35,863 bases of DNA from an uncultured Ruminococcus sp. Its GTDB lineage: Bacteria > Bacillota > Clostridia > Oscillospirales > Ruminococcaceae. Both the position numbers and the translations under genes were made by a program. How positions within the stretch are numbered: position 1 is the first letter of the stretch; every line of letters starts with the position of its first letter. Below, one piece after another: positions 8,901-15,329 of the stretch. The notes under the pieces were generated by a model, which saw only the letters and a list, made by a program, of their open reading frames with translations, did not search any database and was not told the origin of the DNA. The stretch is taken from assembly GCA_945868475.1 (NCBI GenBank), contig CAMBLM010000017.1, positions 1 to 35,863 on the forward strand. Reading direction: 5' to 3'.

Positions 8901-9844
8901 GTCTGCTTGAACTTATGGGGACGGAGCTTAGGTTCATCAGTACCTACGGCTCCGGCTCGGTGTTCGGCTTCTCTGTCCGTCAGAAAAAAATCGGCGAAGA
9001 AAAGCTCGGCGCACTGAAACTTACGGATGACAAAAAGGGTAGCTATGTTCCAACATTTACCGCCCCCGATGCGCACATTCTCGTTGTTGATGACAACGAA
9101 ATGAACCTTGCGGTCGTTCAGGGACTTCTCAAAGGTACGAAAATACACATTGATACGGCGAACGGAGGTATGAAATGCCTTGAAGCGGTGAAAAAAAGGC
9201 GCTATTCGCTCATACTGCTCGATCAGATGATGCCCGACATTGACGGAACGGAAACATTCCGACGAATAAGGGACGGGGAGAACCTTTGCAAAGATATTCC
9301 CGTTGTGGCACTTACGGCGAACGCTTTTTCCGATTCGAGAGAGGTCTATATGAAGCTTGGCTTTGACGGATATATCTCAAAGCCTGTCGATCCCATAAAG
9401 CTGGAAAAGACCGTCCTTGCGCTGTTGCCAAAGGAGCTGGTCAAGCCATACGTTGAAGAGCCGAAGCACGAAAATCCCACTCATACAGCCGATCTGACGA
9501 CAAATTACATCGACCGCGCTGTCGGACTCAAATACAGCGGCGGCAGTGAGGAGATTTACTTTGAGATAATGAAAGCTTTTGCGGAAGCGGCAGAGGAAAA
9601 TACCGCAAACCTTGAAAATACCTTTGAAAATGAGGATTGGAAAAATTACGCGGTGTATGTCCATTCGCTCAAAAGCACATCGCTGACGATCGGCGCGGCA
9701 GAGGTTTCGGAGCTTGCAAAAAAACTTGAATTTGCGGCGAAAAACGGCGAAGCAGACGTCATAAAGGCTGAACACGGCAGGCTGATGGAGATGTATCGCG
9801 GACTTGTTGCGGAGATAGATGCAGTGATAGGCTTAAAATTATAA
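5894..9844 (+). CDS. Giant hybrid two-component sensor kinase (propeller, HisKA, HATPase, REC, HPt)
   Basis: This 1316-aa membrane sensor runs a full phosphorelay. A signal peptide (about 1-32) leads to a long extracytoplasmic region of two-component-regulator propeller repeats (GYIWLGTYMGLYRYDG, GNMWIGT, GNVWIST and others, about 40-640). A Y_Y_Y-like beta domain (about 650-750) and one membrane helix (about 755-778) follow. Then come a HisKA domain with SHEIRTP (H814), an HATPase domain with N, G1 and G2 boxes (DTGIGI, GTGLGLS), a receiver domain with phosphoacceptor D1110 (LLDQMMPDIDG) and an HPt domain with H1257 (VHSLKSTSLTIGA). No DNA-binding output domain is fused, unlike Bacteroides hybrid systems of similar front end, so a separate response regulator must lie elsewhere. 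The ligand is unknown; propeller sensors of this type often sense sugars or cell-surface cues. It is coupled to the S-component-like gene. Confidence 0.95.
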   Translation: MKKLKTITGRFASLMLTICIFAAFGGISAQAKADADPFYGFDVRLYNSETDLGTSSVNAIVQSSDGYIWLGTYMGLYRYDGTRFSLFGAENGIVSVRALYIDKRGNMWIGTNESSVYCYTSQHEFVSYGSEKGLSEKSIRCFTEDENGNIFVGTAGLSYFISLEDGVSVVQFDSDITYITSAAASEDGTIMAVTNSGVLAAYKDGKCLRSETAIDGSIFDSINYVGNGVFLAGTERFRVYECSVDGNRIQQKMYANVSPCTAVTNIKPAENGGYWVCADNGIAKIDTFGRVSQMTLDYFNSNIIDAITDYQGNTWFISTRQGVIKATVNPFRDLSSRYGLGEQVANAVCASGDMLYIGYDSGLQIIDSSGKNVDAAIVRELDGSRIRNITEDSKGNVWISTYSQGGLIKYNHKEQTAKLFNEYSAGTNGSKFRFTMELSDGTVFAASSTGISYINDDKVTHTLSADYGLDNPHILCATEEENGRVLAGSDGDGIYVLDGGRVYYHIGSESISPVILRIVPYKDIYFVVTGTGLYTMDKDYETHRITTFRYTNNFDIYIDEDRDTAWILGSSGLFSVSASELAKDICSEYKLYNRKNGFGASITANSWNLCTEDDLLVFCSSSGVYTVSLRDLYSSTSDFNIAVNQVRLNDREVVYPVSEEGYTGKFVIPSYAKRLDFEPSVLNYTLSDPAVHIELEGFEASSVDVEQSELSDISFTNLKHGTYKLHFQILGSDGAVVKEAVYLVEKEAEFYETTIFEAYLLLIAAACIAFITWIITKLGSLSVIRRQYDEISAAKEEADRANNAKSQFLANVSHEIRTPINTILGMNEMIHREADSESILRYSEDIKNSGKTLLSIVNDILDISKIESGKIRIVCAEYDISNMLVDTIHAADVKCREKGLRFRYDISPEIPRYLFGDELRLKQVITNIITNAIKYTEHGHVSFKVYHEEISDGEINLVVSVEDTGIGIKDEDKDKIFNKFERLDEKRNKTVEGTGLGLSICKSLLELMGTELRFISTYGSGSVFGFSVRQKKIGEEKLGALKLTDDKKGSYVPTFTAPDAHILVVDDNEMNLAVVQGLLKGTKIHIDTANGGMKCLEAVKKRRYSLILLDQMMPDIDGTETFRRIRDGENLCKDIPVVALTANAFSDSREVYMKLGFDGYISKPVDPIKLEKTVLALLPKELVKPYVEEPKHENPTHTADLTTNYIDRAVGLKYSGGSEEIYFEIMKAFAEAAEENTANLENTFENEDWKNYAVYVHSLKSTSLTIGAAEVSELAKKLEFAAKNGEADVIKAEHGRLMEMYRGLVAEIDAVIGLKL

Positions 9845-9851
9845 AAAAATA

Positions 9852-9880
9852 TTGCAATTATTATAATATTGTGCTATAAT
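9852..9880 (+). promoter_or_regulatory. Promoter of the DUF4190-like gene
   Basis: TTGCAA (9852-9857), a 17-base spacer and TATAAT (9875-9880), starting a few bases after the kinase stop codon. Confidence 0.75.
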
Positions 9881-9969
9881 TCTTTTAACATAATTCGTAT
9901 TAAAAGAAACGCTGTTTAATACGTTTTTGCTTTAATCAGCGATTCCTCAACATCGAAAGGAAGATATCA

Positions 9970-10662
9970 ATGGACGAATTTAACAATAATGAAAACAAAA
10001 ACTTCGGCGAGGAAAGCTTCGCCGACAAGGAGCGCCTTGAGGAGCAGAACACTCAGCAGGACGTAGGTTCTCAGCCCGAACAGAGCGGCTATGACCCATA
10101 CAATATGCCGTTTGAACAGCAGCAGAGGACACCGCAGGCGCAGCAGCCTTACAATACGTCTTATGCAAACAACAGTCAGCAGCAAGTGCCGCCCGACTTT
10201 GATCCGTACAAACAGCCGCTTCCGCAGGGACAGTATCAGTACAACGGAATGTACACCGACCCTAACGGTATGCCGTATAAAACGGGACTTGCAACGGCTT
10301 CGCTCGTTATTGGTATCCTCTCGCTCGTACTTACATTTGTAGGAATTATCTTTATCCCACCGCTCGGACTTTTGCCGATAGTAGGCATTATTCTCGGCTG
10401 CGTATATAAGGGCAAGCGTTATCCCGTGGGAAAGGGCGCATCGACCGCAGGAATAATCTGCTCGGTAGTTGCCCTTGTACTGAGCATACTTTTTATAGTG
10501 TTTATCGTGTATATTGTGATGAACTATATGCCCGAGGTAATGCAAATGCTGAAAAGCACCGATCCCGACGTATATCAGCAGTATTATGATATGTTCCACG
10601 ATATTTACCCCGAATGGTTCAATACCGCGGCTGCGCTTTTCGCAAAATTTATCATTAAGTAA
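9970..10662 (+). CDS. DUF4190-like membrane protein with Gln/Pro/Tyr-rich N-terminus
   Basis: This 230-aa protein has a disordered N-terminal 100 residues rich in Q, N, P and Y (EQQQRTPQAQQPYN). A two-helix membrane module follows (TGLATASLVIGILSLVLTFV, then a GKGASTAGIICSVVALVLSI stretch) that matches the DUF4190 pattern common in Firmicutes and Actinobacteria. A short hydrophilic C-terminus follows. Its function is unknown; such proteins are thought to be integral membrane proteins. It is a monocistronic unit with its own promoter, a GGAAG ribosome site and a strong terminator. Confidence 0.8.
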   Translation: MDEFNNNENKNFGEESFADKERLEEQNTQQDVGSQPEQSGYDPYNMPFEQQQRTPQAQQPYNTSYANNSQQQVPPDFDPYKQPLPQGQYQYNGMYTDPNGMPYKTGLATASLVIGILSLVLTFVGIIFIPPLGLLPIVGIILGCVYKGKRYPVGKGASTAGIICSVVALVLSILFIVFIVYIVMNYMPEVMQMLKSTDPDVYQQYYDMFHDIYPEWFNTAAALFAKFIIK

Positions 10663-10664
10663 AA

Positions 10665-10704
10665 ATAAAACGTTCGGTTGGCATCTCCCTACCGAACGTT
10701 TTTT
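10665..10704 (+). terminator. Rho-independent terminator
   Basis: AAAACGTTCGGT (10667-10678) pairs with ACCGAACGTTTT (10691-10702), followed by further Ts. Confidence 0.9.
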
Positions 10705-10720
10705 ATAAGGGGACAGAAAA

Positions 10721-11383
10721 ATGACAAGGAAAAAAGATTGGGTGAATCTTATTATCGGGTTTATAGGTTCAATGCTCGGACTTATCGTTCTTAATGCATT
10801 CAACAGAAATATTCTTATGCTTCTGCCGCTGCCTGCAAGGATGATAACAATGGTCATCACATATTGGCTTATTGCTTTAGTTCCGATAATTCTTATGCTC
10901 GCAAATAAAGAAAAGCTAAGCGACTATGGATTTACCGCGGAAAAGTTTGGAAAGCAGATCATTGTCGGTGTTCTGATAGGCGCGGCAATGTCGCTCGTGC
11001 TGACTGTTGTGCCTCACCTGCTCGGCTTTGGGGAGTATGTCAGCAGCGGAAAAAATTACACCCGGCTATGGCAGTTTATATACGAGTTTGTTTACTGCAT
11101 TTTTGCGGTAAGTTCTGCGGAAGAATTTGTGTTCCGCGGATATATGTATAAGAAGATATTTGATATCAGCGGAAAAGAAACGGCGGCTGTTATCGTTTCG
11201 TCCGTTTTGTTCGGACTTTTTCATATCTTTGGCGGCAGTATCGTACAGGTGATAATGACAGCGTTTATCGGTGCTTTTTTCTGTCTGTGCAGGGCAAAGG
11301 TCAAAGGCTGCACCATGTTTAGTATTATAATTGCTCACGGGATATATGATGCGCTTATAACGGTTTGGGCAGCGGTGTTATAA
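10721..11383 (+). CDS. CPBP-family intramembrane metalloprotease
   Basis: This 220-aa protein has about seven hydrophobic segments and the three CPBP (Abi) signatures: EEFVFRG around residue 131 (EExxxR), LFGLFHIFGG (FxxxH) near 165 and AHGIYDAL near 205. The glutamates and histidines would bind the catalytic metal in the membrane. Relatives process CAAX proteins in eukaryotes and peptides or signalling proteins in bacteria, or give bacteriocin self-immunity. No bacteriocin gene is next to it. It follows the terminator of the DUF4190-like gene by 17 bases and has a GGGGA ribosome site, so how it is transcribed is unclear; it could depend on read-through. Confidence 0.9.
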   Translation: MTRKKDWVNLIIGFIGSMLGLIVLNAFNRNILMLLPLPARMITMVITYWLIALVPIILMLANKEKLSDYGFTAEKFGKQIIVGVLIGAAMSLVLTVVPHLLGFGEYVSSGKNYTRLWQFIYEFVYCIFAVSSAEEFVFRGYMYKKIFDISGKETAAVIVSSVLFGLFHIFGGSIVQVIMTAFIGAFFCLCRAKVKGCTMFSIIIAHGIYDALITVWAAVL

Positions 11384-11388
11384 TATAA

Positions 11389-11417
11389 AAATCAGCAGGT
11401 AAATAGCCTGCCGATTT
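11389..11417 (+). terminator. Hairpin after the CPBP gene, probable weak terminator
   Basis: AAATCAGCAGGT pairs with GCCTGCCGATTT with one mismatch. No T-run follows, so termination would be weak. Confidence 0.45.
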
Positions 11418-11437
11418 AAGTCTATCCACTCTTTTTC

Positions 11438-11466
11438 TTGACATAATTTGACACGGGTGATATAAT
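11438..11466 (+). promoter_or_regulatory. Consensus promoter of the toxin mRNA
   Basis: TTGACA (11438-11443), exactly 17 bases, then TATAAT (11461-11466). The predicted start is near 11473, at the beginning of the 5' arm that pairs with the mRNA 3' end. Confidence 0.85.
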
Positions 11467-11609
11467 AAGCCTTACAGAGAGTTTGTCAGCGAAAATTTTT
11501 ACAATTGGCGTATAAGATAGACGGATGCCCTCCTATTATTTCCGTAAGGTCAGTAAAAGAAGGGTCAGTTCTTACTCTTACGGATTCTGTCTGTAGGAGG
11601 ATCGATACT

Positions 11610-11705
11610 ATGGAAGTATTTACTTTTGTACTTACCTGTATCACTTGCGTTTGCAAGGTCATTGATACTGTTATCAGCTTGATAACAGCCAATAAAAAGA
11701 ACTAA
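11610..11705 (+). CDS. Candidate type I toxin, 31-aa hydrophobic peptide
   Basis: The peptide starts MEVFTFVLTCITCVCKVIDT and ends ITANKKN: a single hydrophobic helix with three cysteines and a charged tail, as in Fst/TxpA/BsrG-type membrane toxins. It is not close enough in sequence for me to assign it to one of them. A perfect ribosome site TAGGAGG (11594-11600) is spaced 9 bases from the ATG, and this site can be masked by CCTCCTA upstream. A longer frame from a TTG at 11505 has no ribosome site and lies in the structured leader, so it is unlikely. It stands alone between the CPBP gene and rubrerythrin. A leader peptide or other small membrane regulator is possible, but the convergent antisense promoter favours a toxin. 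Confidence 0.7.
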   Translation: MEVFTFVLTCITCVCKVIDTVISLITANKKN

Positions 11706-11787
11706 TCCGCCTATTCGCAGTAGACGGATTGGTTTATAACTTATTAAACAATCTATCGAGGGCTATCGTCTATCTGACGAACTCTCT
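11695..11787 (-). ncRNA. Candidate antisense antitoxin RNA
   Basis: A minus-strand RNA from the promoter at 11794-11821 would begin near 11787. It would end at the hairpin AATCCG/CGGATT (11704-11730) followed on this strand by AGTTCTTTTTATT. That gives about 93 bases overlapping the whole toxin 3' UTR and the last codons. Its 5' end, ACAGAGAGTTCGTCAG then ATAGACG, is nearly the same sequence as the toxin mRNA 5' end. It could therefore replace the 5' arm in pairing with the toxin 3' end. The 3'-overlapping arrangement is that of known TxpA/RatA and BsrG/SR4 pairs. Confidence 0.65.
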
Positions 11788-11793
11788 GTTTTT

Positions 11794-11821
11794 ATTATAT
11801 CACAAAATGTGTCATTGTCAA
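11794..11821 (-). promoter_or_regulatory. Promoter of the antisense RNA
   Basis: On the minus strand TTGACA (11816-11821) and TATAAT (11794-11799) are separated by 16 bases. The segment from TGACAC through TGATATAATAA to ACAGAGAGTT is repeated inverted at the toxin promoter, so both promoters lie in one imperfect inverted repeat. Confidence 0.8.
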
Positions 11822-11869
11822 TAGTTTTTGTATCAAAATCAATACATTTTGTATCGCAACCAAAACAAA

Positions 11870-11906
11870 AAAGTCATAGTTCAGCTCATTTGCCGAACTA
11901 TGACTT
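11870..11906. terminator. Terminator downstream of rubrerythrin
   Basis: AAGTCATAGTTC at 11871-11882 pairs with GAACTATGACTT (11895-11906). T-runs exist on both strands; the minus side (TTTTTTGTTTTGG) serves rubrerythrin. Confidence 0.85.
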
Positions 11907-11922
11907 TTATTTTCATCTTAGA

Positions 11923-12471
11923 TTACTTAGCGAAATATCTGTCGAGCAGACCCTTGAAAGCTCTGCCGTGTCTTGCTTCGTCCTTTGCCATTTCGTGAAC
12001 AGTGTCGTGGATAGCGTCAAGACCGAGTTCCTTTGCTTTCTTAGCAAGTGCAAGCTTGCCCTCGCAAGCACCGCTTTCAGCCTGATAACGCATTTCGAGG
12101 TTCTTCTTTGTGGAGTCTGTTACAACTTCACCGAGAAGCTCTGCAAACTTTGCTGCGTGTTCAGCTTCTTCATAAGCTGCCTTTTCATAGTAAAGACCGA
12201 CTTCGGGGTATCCCTCTCTGAATGCTGCTCTTGCCATTGCAAGGTACATTCCGACTTCGGAACATTCGCCGTTGAAGTTCTGACGAAGTCCCTCGATGAT
12301 CTCGGGGTCAACACCCTGTGCAGAGCCTACAACATGGTCGCAAGCCCAGAGAGCGTTATCATCAGCAGCTTCTGTGAACTTTGAAGCAGGTGCTTTACAC
12401 TGTGGGCAGGCAGCAGGTGGGTTTTCGCCCTCATAAACATAACCGCATATTGAACATATCCATTTTTTCAT
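11923..12471 (-). CDS. Rubrerythrin, reverse domain order
   Basis: The protein (182 aa) starts with a rubredoxin-like FeS4 domain ([10 protein letters not shown] at 4-13, then CPQCKAP) and continues with a ferritin-like diiron domain. The latter carries the carboxylate and histidine ligand motifs ([38 protein letters not shown]). This rubredoxin-first order is that of reverse rubrerythrins. They reduce hydrogen peroxide in the cytosol of anaerobes and accept electrons from NADH via a flavoprotein. The start at 12471 has GGAC ten bases upstream; a TTG three codons earlier is too close to that site. A promoter overlapped by two palindromes suggests repressor control, plausibly by redox or metals. 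Confidence 0.95.
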   Translation of the reverse strand: MKKWICSICGYVYEGENPPAACPQCKAPASKFTEAADDNALWACDHVVGSAQGVDPEIIEGLRQNFNGECSEVGMYLAMARAAFREGYPEVGLYYEKAAYEEAEHAAKFAELLGEVVTDSTKKNLEMRYQAESGACEGKLALAKKAKELGLDAIHDTVHEMAKDEARHGRAFKGLLDRYFAK

Positions 12472-12519
12472 AATTTTCAAGTCCTTTCAGATAAATTTTT
12501 TCATAATCAAAGTTAGGTT

Positions 12520-12539
12520 AGGTAAGGTTGACCTTACCT
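12520..12539. promoter_or_regulatory. Palindromic operator candidate in the rubrerythrin leader
   Basis: AGGTAAGGT and ACCTTACCT are perfect inverted halves separated by 2 bases, just after the predicted transcription start. They match neither the PerR nor the Rex consensus that I know. Confidence 0.55.
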
Positions 12540-12548
12540 GTTGTTATT

Positions 12549-12577
12549 ACTATACCACAAAGGTATAGATTTGTCAA
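12549..12577 (-). promoter_or_regulatory. Rubrerythrin promoter with overlapping palindrome
   Basis: On the minus strand TTGACA (12572-12577), 17 bases, TATAGT (12549-12554). The palindrome CTATACC-5-GGTATAG (12550-12568) covers the -10 box and spacer, a typical repressor position. Confidence 0.75.
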
Positions 12578-12650
12578 GAGGTAGAAGAAAAATTTGCTAA
12601 AAAAATTTCTGGCTTGCAAAAAGCACGGAAAAAGGGTCACTTTTTGGCAG

Positions 12651-12688
12651 AAAAATACCGCACAAGTCTTTTGTGGCAGCTTGTGCGG
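12651..12688 (-). terminator. Terminator of the ClpC-type gene
   Basis: CCGCACAAG (12658-12666) pairs with CTTGTGCGG (12680-12688). On the minus strand TATTTTT follows. Confidence 0.85.
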
Positions 12689-12693
12689 CAATA

Positions 12694-15027
12694 TCACATT
12701 GCGACGGCCTCGTTTATGGCAAAGCTTTCACCGTTGAAGATGAGCCGTATCTTGTCGCCGCGGTGTATTTCGCCCGAGAGAAGCTTACGCGACAGCAGGT
12801 TTTCAACATTCACCGTGATATCATGGCGAAGTCCGCGCGCACCGTTTTTATCGTTTGGACAGGAAAGCTTTTCGATCGCCGATTGATCGAATTCAAGCGA
12901 GATGCCAAGCTTTTCCGCGCGGCTTTTCAGAGATGAGAGCATAAGCTGTGCAATATCGGCAAGCTCTTCCTTTGACAAGCTGTCGAACACGATTATTTCA
13001 TCAAGCCTGCCGAGCAGTTCGGGCGAGAAAAACTCGCGCACGGTGTCGCCGACATCGTTTTTCTTCTGCTGTTCGGACTGCACGAAGCCGACAGAGCCTT
13101 TGCCCGAAAGCTTTTCCGCACCGAGGTTCGATGTCATGATAACAATAGTATTGCGGAAGTTCACCGTCCGACCAAGGCCGTCCGTGAGTTCGCCCTCCTC
13201 GGCGATCTGGAGCAGGAGAGAGCTGATATCGGGGTGGGCTTTTTCTATTTCATCAAAAAGCACGATGCTGTATGGCTTGCGGCGGACTTGCTCGGTGAGA
13301 GTGCCGCCCTCCTCATAGCCGACATATCCAGGCGGTGAGCCGATGAGCCGCGAGATGCTGTGCTTTTCCTGATACTCCGACATATCGAGCCGAATAAGTG
13401 ATCTAAGGTCGCCGAAAAGGCACTCCGAGAGTGCTTTGGAAAGTTCGGTCTTGCCCGAACCCGTTGGCCCTGTGAAAAGGAAACATCCCAGCGGACGCTT
13501 TTCATCGCGAAGTCCCGATCGGCTTCGGCGAACGGCGTCGGCAACAGCGTGAACAGCTTTATCCTGTCCGATTACACGCTTGTGAAGCTCCGTTTCAAGC
13601 GAGAGCAAACGCGTTTCTTCGTCCGCGGTCAGCTGACCGAGCGGAATACCTTTTATATCGGAAATAACGGCGGCAATATCCTCTCTGCTGACCGTGACGG
13701 GTTTTTCTTCGCTCGAACTGAACCAGCTCGGCAGATCGGGGCGGCGTTTGGTCGGCTTCGGCGTATTCGCGCGGCAAGGCTCTTTGTCGAGCATTCGTTT
13801 AAGGCTTTCGGCAAGTTCGCTCAAAGTCTGCGGCGAAGACGACTCGCGTATCCGTGCCTTTGAAGCAGCTTCGTCGATGAGGTCGATAGCTTTGTCGGGA
13901 AGAAAACGCTCGGGCAGATACCGAACCGAAAACTCCACGGCGGCTTTCAAAGCTTCGTCCGTGATAACAGCGTTGTGGAAATCCTCGTAGACGGACTTTA
14001 CTCCGTTCAGAATTTCAAGTGCTTCGCTTTCGGTCGGTTCGTTTATCATCACCTGCTGAAAGCGGCGCTCGAGTGCTGCGTCCTTTTCAATAGATCTGCG
14101 GAACTCGGCAATTGTCGTTGCGCCGATAAGCTGAATTTCCCCTCGCGCAAGCTGTGGTTTGAGAATGTTCGCCGCGTCGATAGCACCCTCCGCCGCGCCT
14201 GCGCCGACTATAGTGTGAAGTTCGTCTATAAAAAGGATAATATTGCCGTCATCTGCGGCTTCATCAATGCACTGCTTTACGCGCTCCTCAAAATCGCCGC
14301 GGTACTTTGCACCTGCAAGCATCGAGGTGAGATTGAGTGAGAAGATATGCTTGCTCCTAAGCGATTGCGGAACATCACCGTTTGCGATGAGCATTGCGAT
14401 GCCTTCGACAACGGCGGTCTTTCCTACGCCTGCTTCGCCGATAAGACAGGGGTTGTTTTTGCTTCGGCGTGAAAGTATCTGCACAGTTCGGCGTATCTCG
14501 CGGCTTCTGCCTATGACAGGGTCACATTTCTTCTCGGCGGCTTCACGGACGAGGTCTTTTCCGTATTTGTTCAGAGCCGTATGCGAAACCTCGCGCGTTC
14601 GCTTGGTGCAGGCGGAATTAAGACTGCCGAAATTTCCTCCGAGTTCTTTTAAAATAGTAACGGCTGTCGATTCGCTCTGTTCAAGCAAAGCGGAGAGAAG
14701 ATGCTCCGTTCCTGTCAGCCGTGAGCCGCAGGAAGCTGCGATCCCGCTCGCCAATGTCAGTATTTTATGCGCGCAGGAGGTCATGCAGTCATCATCAACG
14801 GGGCAGGGTTCGCCAATGCCGACAAGCTCGATTATCTTTGCACGGACATCGGCTTCGGTTATGCCGCAGACACGGAAAGCCTGCGCCGCCGAACAGCTTT
14901 GCTCCGATATCAGCGAAAGCAGGATATGTTCGCTTCCAACGTAGGTGTGACCGAGTTTTCCTGCCGCAAGAAATGAATTTTCGATAACGATGTTTGCCTT
15001 TTTTGTAAAGGCTTCGATATTATACAT
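12694..15027 (-). CDS. clpC: ClpC-type AAA+ unfoldase
   Basis: This 777-aa Hsp100 protein has two Clp N-terminal repeats (about 1-140), a first AAA+ module (GEAGVGKT about 197-204, LFIDELH) and a second (GPTGSGKT near 520, LFDEIEK) with the C-terminal D2-small domain. GSVGF in the second module fits the loop that docks on ClpP. It would unfold proteins with ATP and pass them to ClpP, which is not in the window. The linker between modules (about 400-470) is short and proline-rich and lacks the coiled-coil UVR-like M-domain of Bacillus ClpC. It could therefore differ in adaptor control or be closer to ClpA. No ctsR, mcsA or mcsB genes sit beside it. AGGAGA ten bases before the ATG supports the start. 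Confidence 0.92.
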   Translation of the reverse strand: MYNIEAFTKKANIVIENSFLAAGKLGHTYVGSEHILLSLISEQSCSAAQAFRVCGITEADVRAKIIELVGIGEPCPVDDDCMTSCAHKILTLASGIAASCGSRLTGTEHLLSALLEQSESTAVTILKELGGNFGSLNSACTKRTREVSHTALNKYGKDLVREAAEKKCDPVIGRSREIRRTVQILSRRSKNNPCLIGEAGVGKTAVVEGIAMLIANGDVPQSLRSKHIFSLNLTSMLAGAKYRGDFEERVKQCIDEAADDGNIILFIDELHTIVGAGAAEGAIDAANILKPQLARGEIQLIGATTIAEFRRSIEKDAALERRFQQVMINEPTESEALEILNGVKSVYEDFHNAVITDEALKAAVEFSVRYLPERFLPDKAIDLIDEAASKARIRESSSPQTLSELAESLKRMLDKEPCRANTPKPTKRRPDLPSWFSSSEEKPVTVSREDIAAVISDIKGIPLGQLTADEETRLLSLETELHKRVIGQDKAVHAVADAVRRSRSGLRDEKRPLGCFLFTGPTGSGKTELSKALSECLFGDLRSLIRLDMSEYQEKHSISRLIGSPPGYVGYEEGGTLTEQVRRKPYSIVLFDEIEKAHPDISSLLLQIAEEGELTDGLGRTVNFRNTIVIMTSNLGAEKLSGKGSVGFVQSEQQKKNDVGDTVREFFSPELLGRLDEIIVFDSLSKEELADIAQLMLSSLKSRAEKLGISLEFDQSAIEKLSCPNDKNGARGLRHDITVNVENLLSRKLLSGEIHRGDKIRLIFNGESFAINEAVAM

Positions 15028-15222
15028 AAAAAAGCCATCTCCTCTTAACAGAACAGTAATTTCAAGGAATATTATCCCACCAAATCGATAAAATATTTGT
15101 CACATCAGGAAAATTGACGCGTTTTTTTATTTTAAGGCAATTTTTCTACGAAAAAATAAAAAAATAGCTAAATAACTAAATTTTTTTACAAATTTTTGGT
15201 GACAAATAACCATAAAATACGC

Positions 15223-15251
15223 TTGTTAAATTTGCACAGATATGTTATAAT
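15223..15251 (+). promoter_or_regulatory. Promoter of the DivIVA-like / fumarase-beta operon
   Basis: TTGTTA (15223-15228), 17 bases, TATAAT (15246-15251). The rest of the AT-rich gap 15028-15222 shows no gene; I found no clear clpC promoter in it. Confidence 0.65.
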
Positions 15252-15329
15252 TGTTGTGTGAAAATGTATCGGGAGTTAAATATTTGTTATTCCGTACATT
15301 TGAGCATTATATTTTTGGAGGTTATTGTT

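Larger units (their letters stand above)
11473..11797 (+). ncRNA. Structured toxin mRNA with complementary 5' and 3' ends
   Basis: The predicted 325-base transcript starts with ACAGAGAGTTTGTCAG (11474-11489), which pairs along its full length (one G-U) with 11774-11789 at the 3' end, just before TTTTTATT. A second 5' arm (AGATAGACG then GCCCTC, 11515-11532) pairs with GAGGGC and CGTCTATCT in 11758-11775. Inside, CCTCCTA (11529-11535) can instead pair with the ribosome site TAGGAGG (11594-11600) around a hairpin TCCGTAAG/CTTACGGA (11541-11584). The two pairings of CCTC exclude each other. This arrangement matches type I toxin mRNAs, where translation depends on folding. Transcript ends are predicted, not measured. 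Confidence 0.7.

Noticed and set aside
11505-11705. 66-codon frame from a TTG that includes the toxin peptide
   Set aside because: No ribosome site at the TTG; the internal ATG at 11610 has TAGGAGG at ideal spacing.
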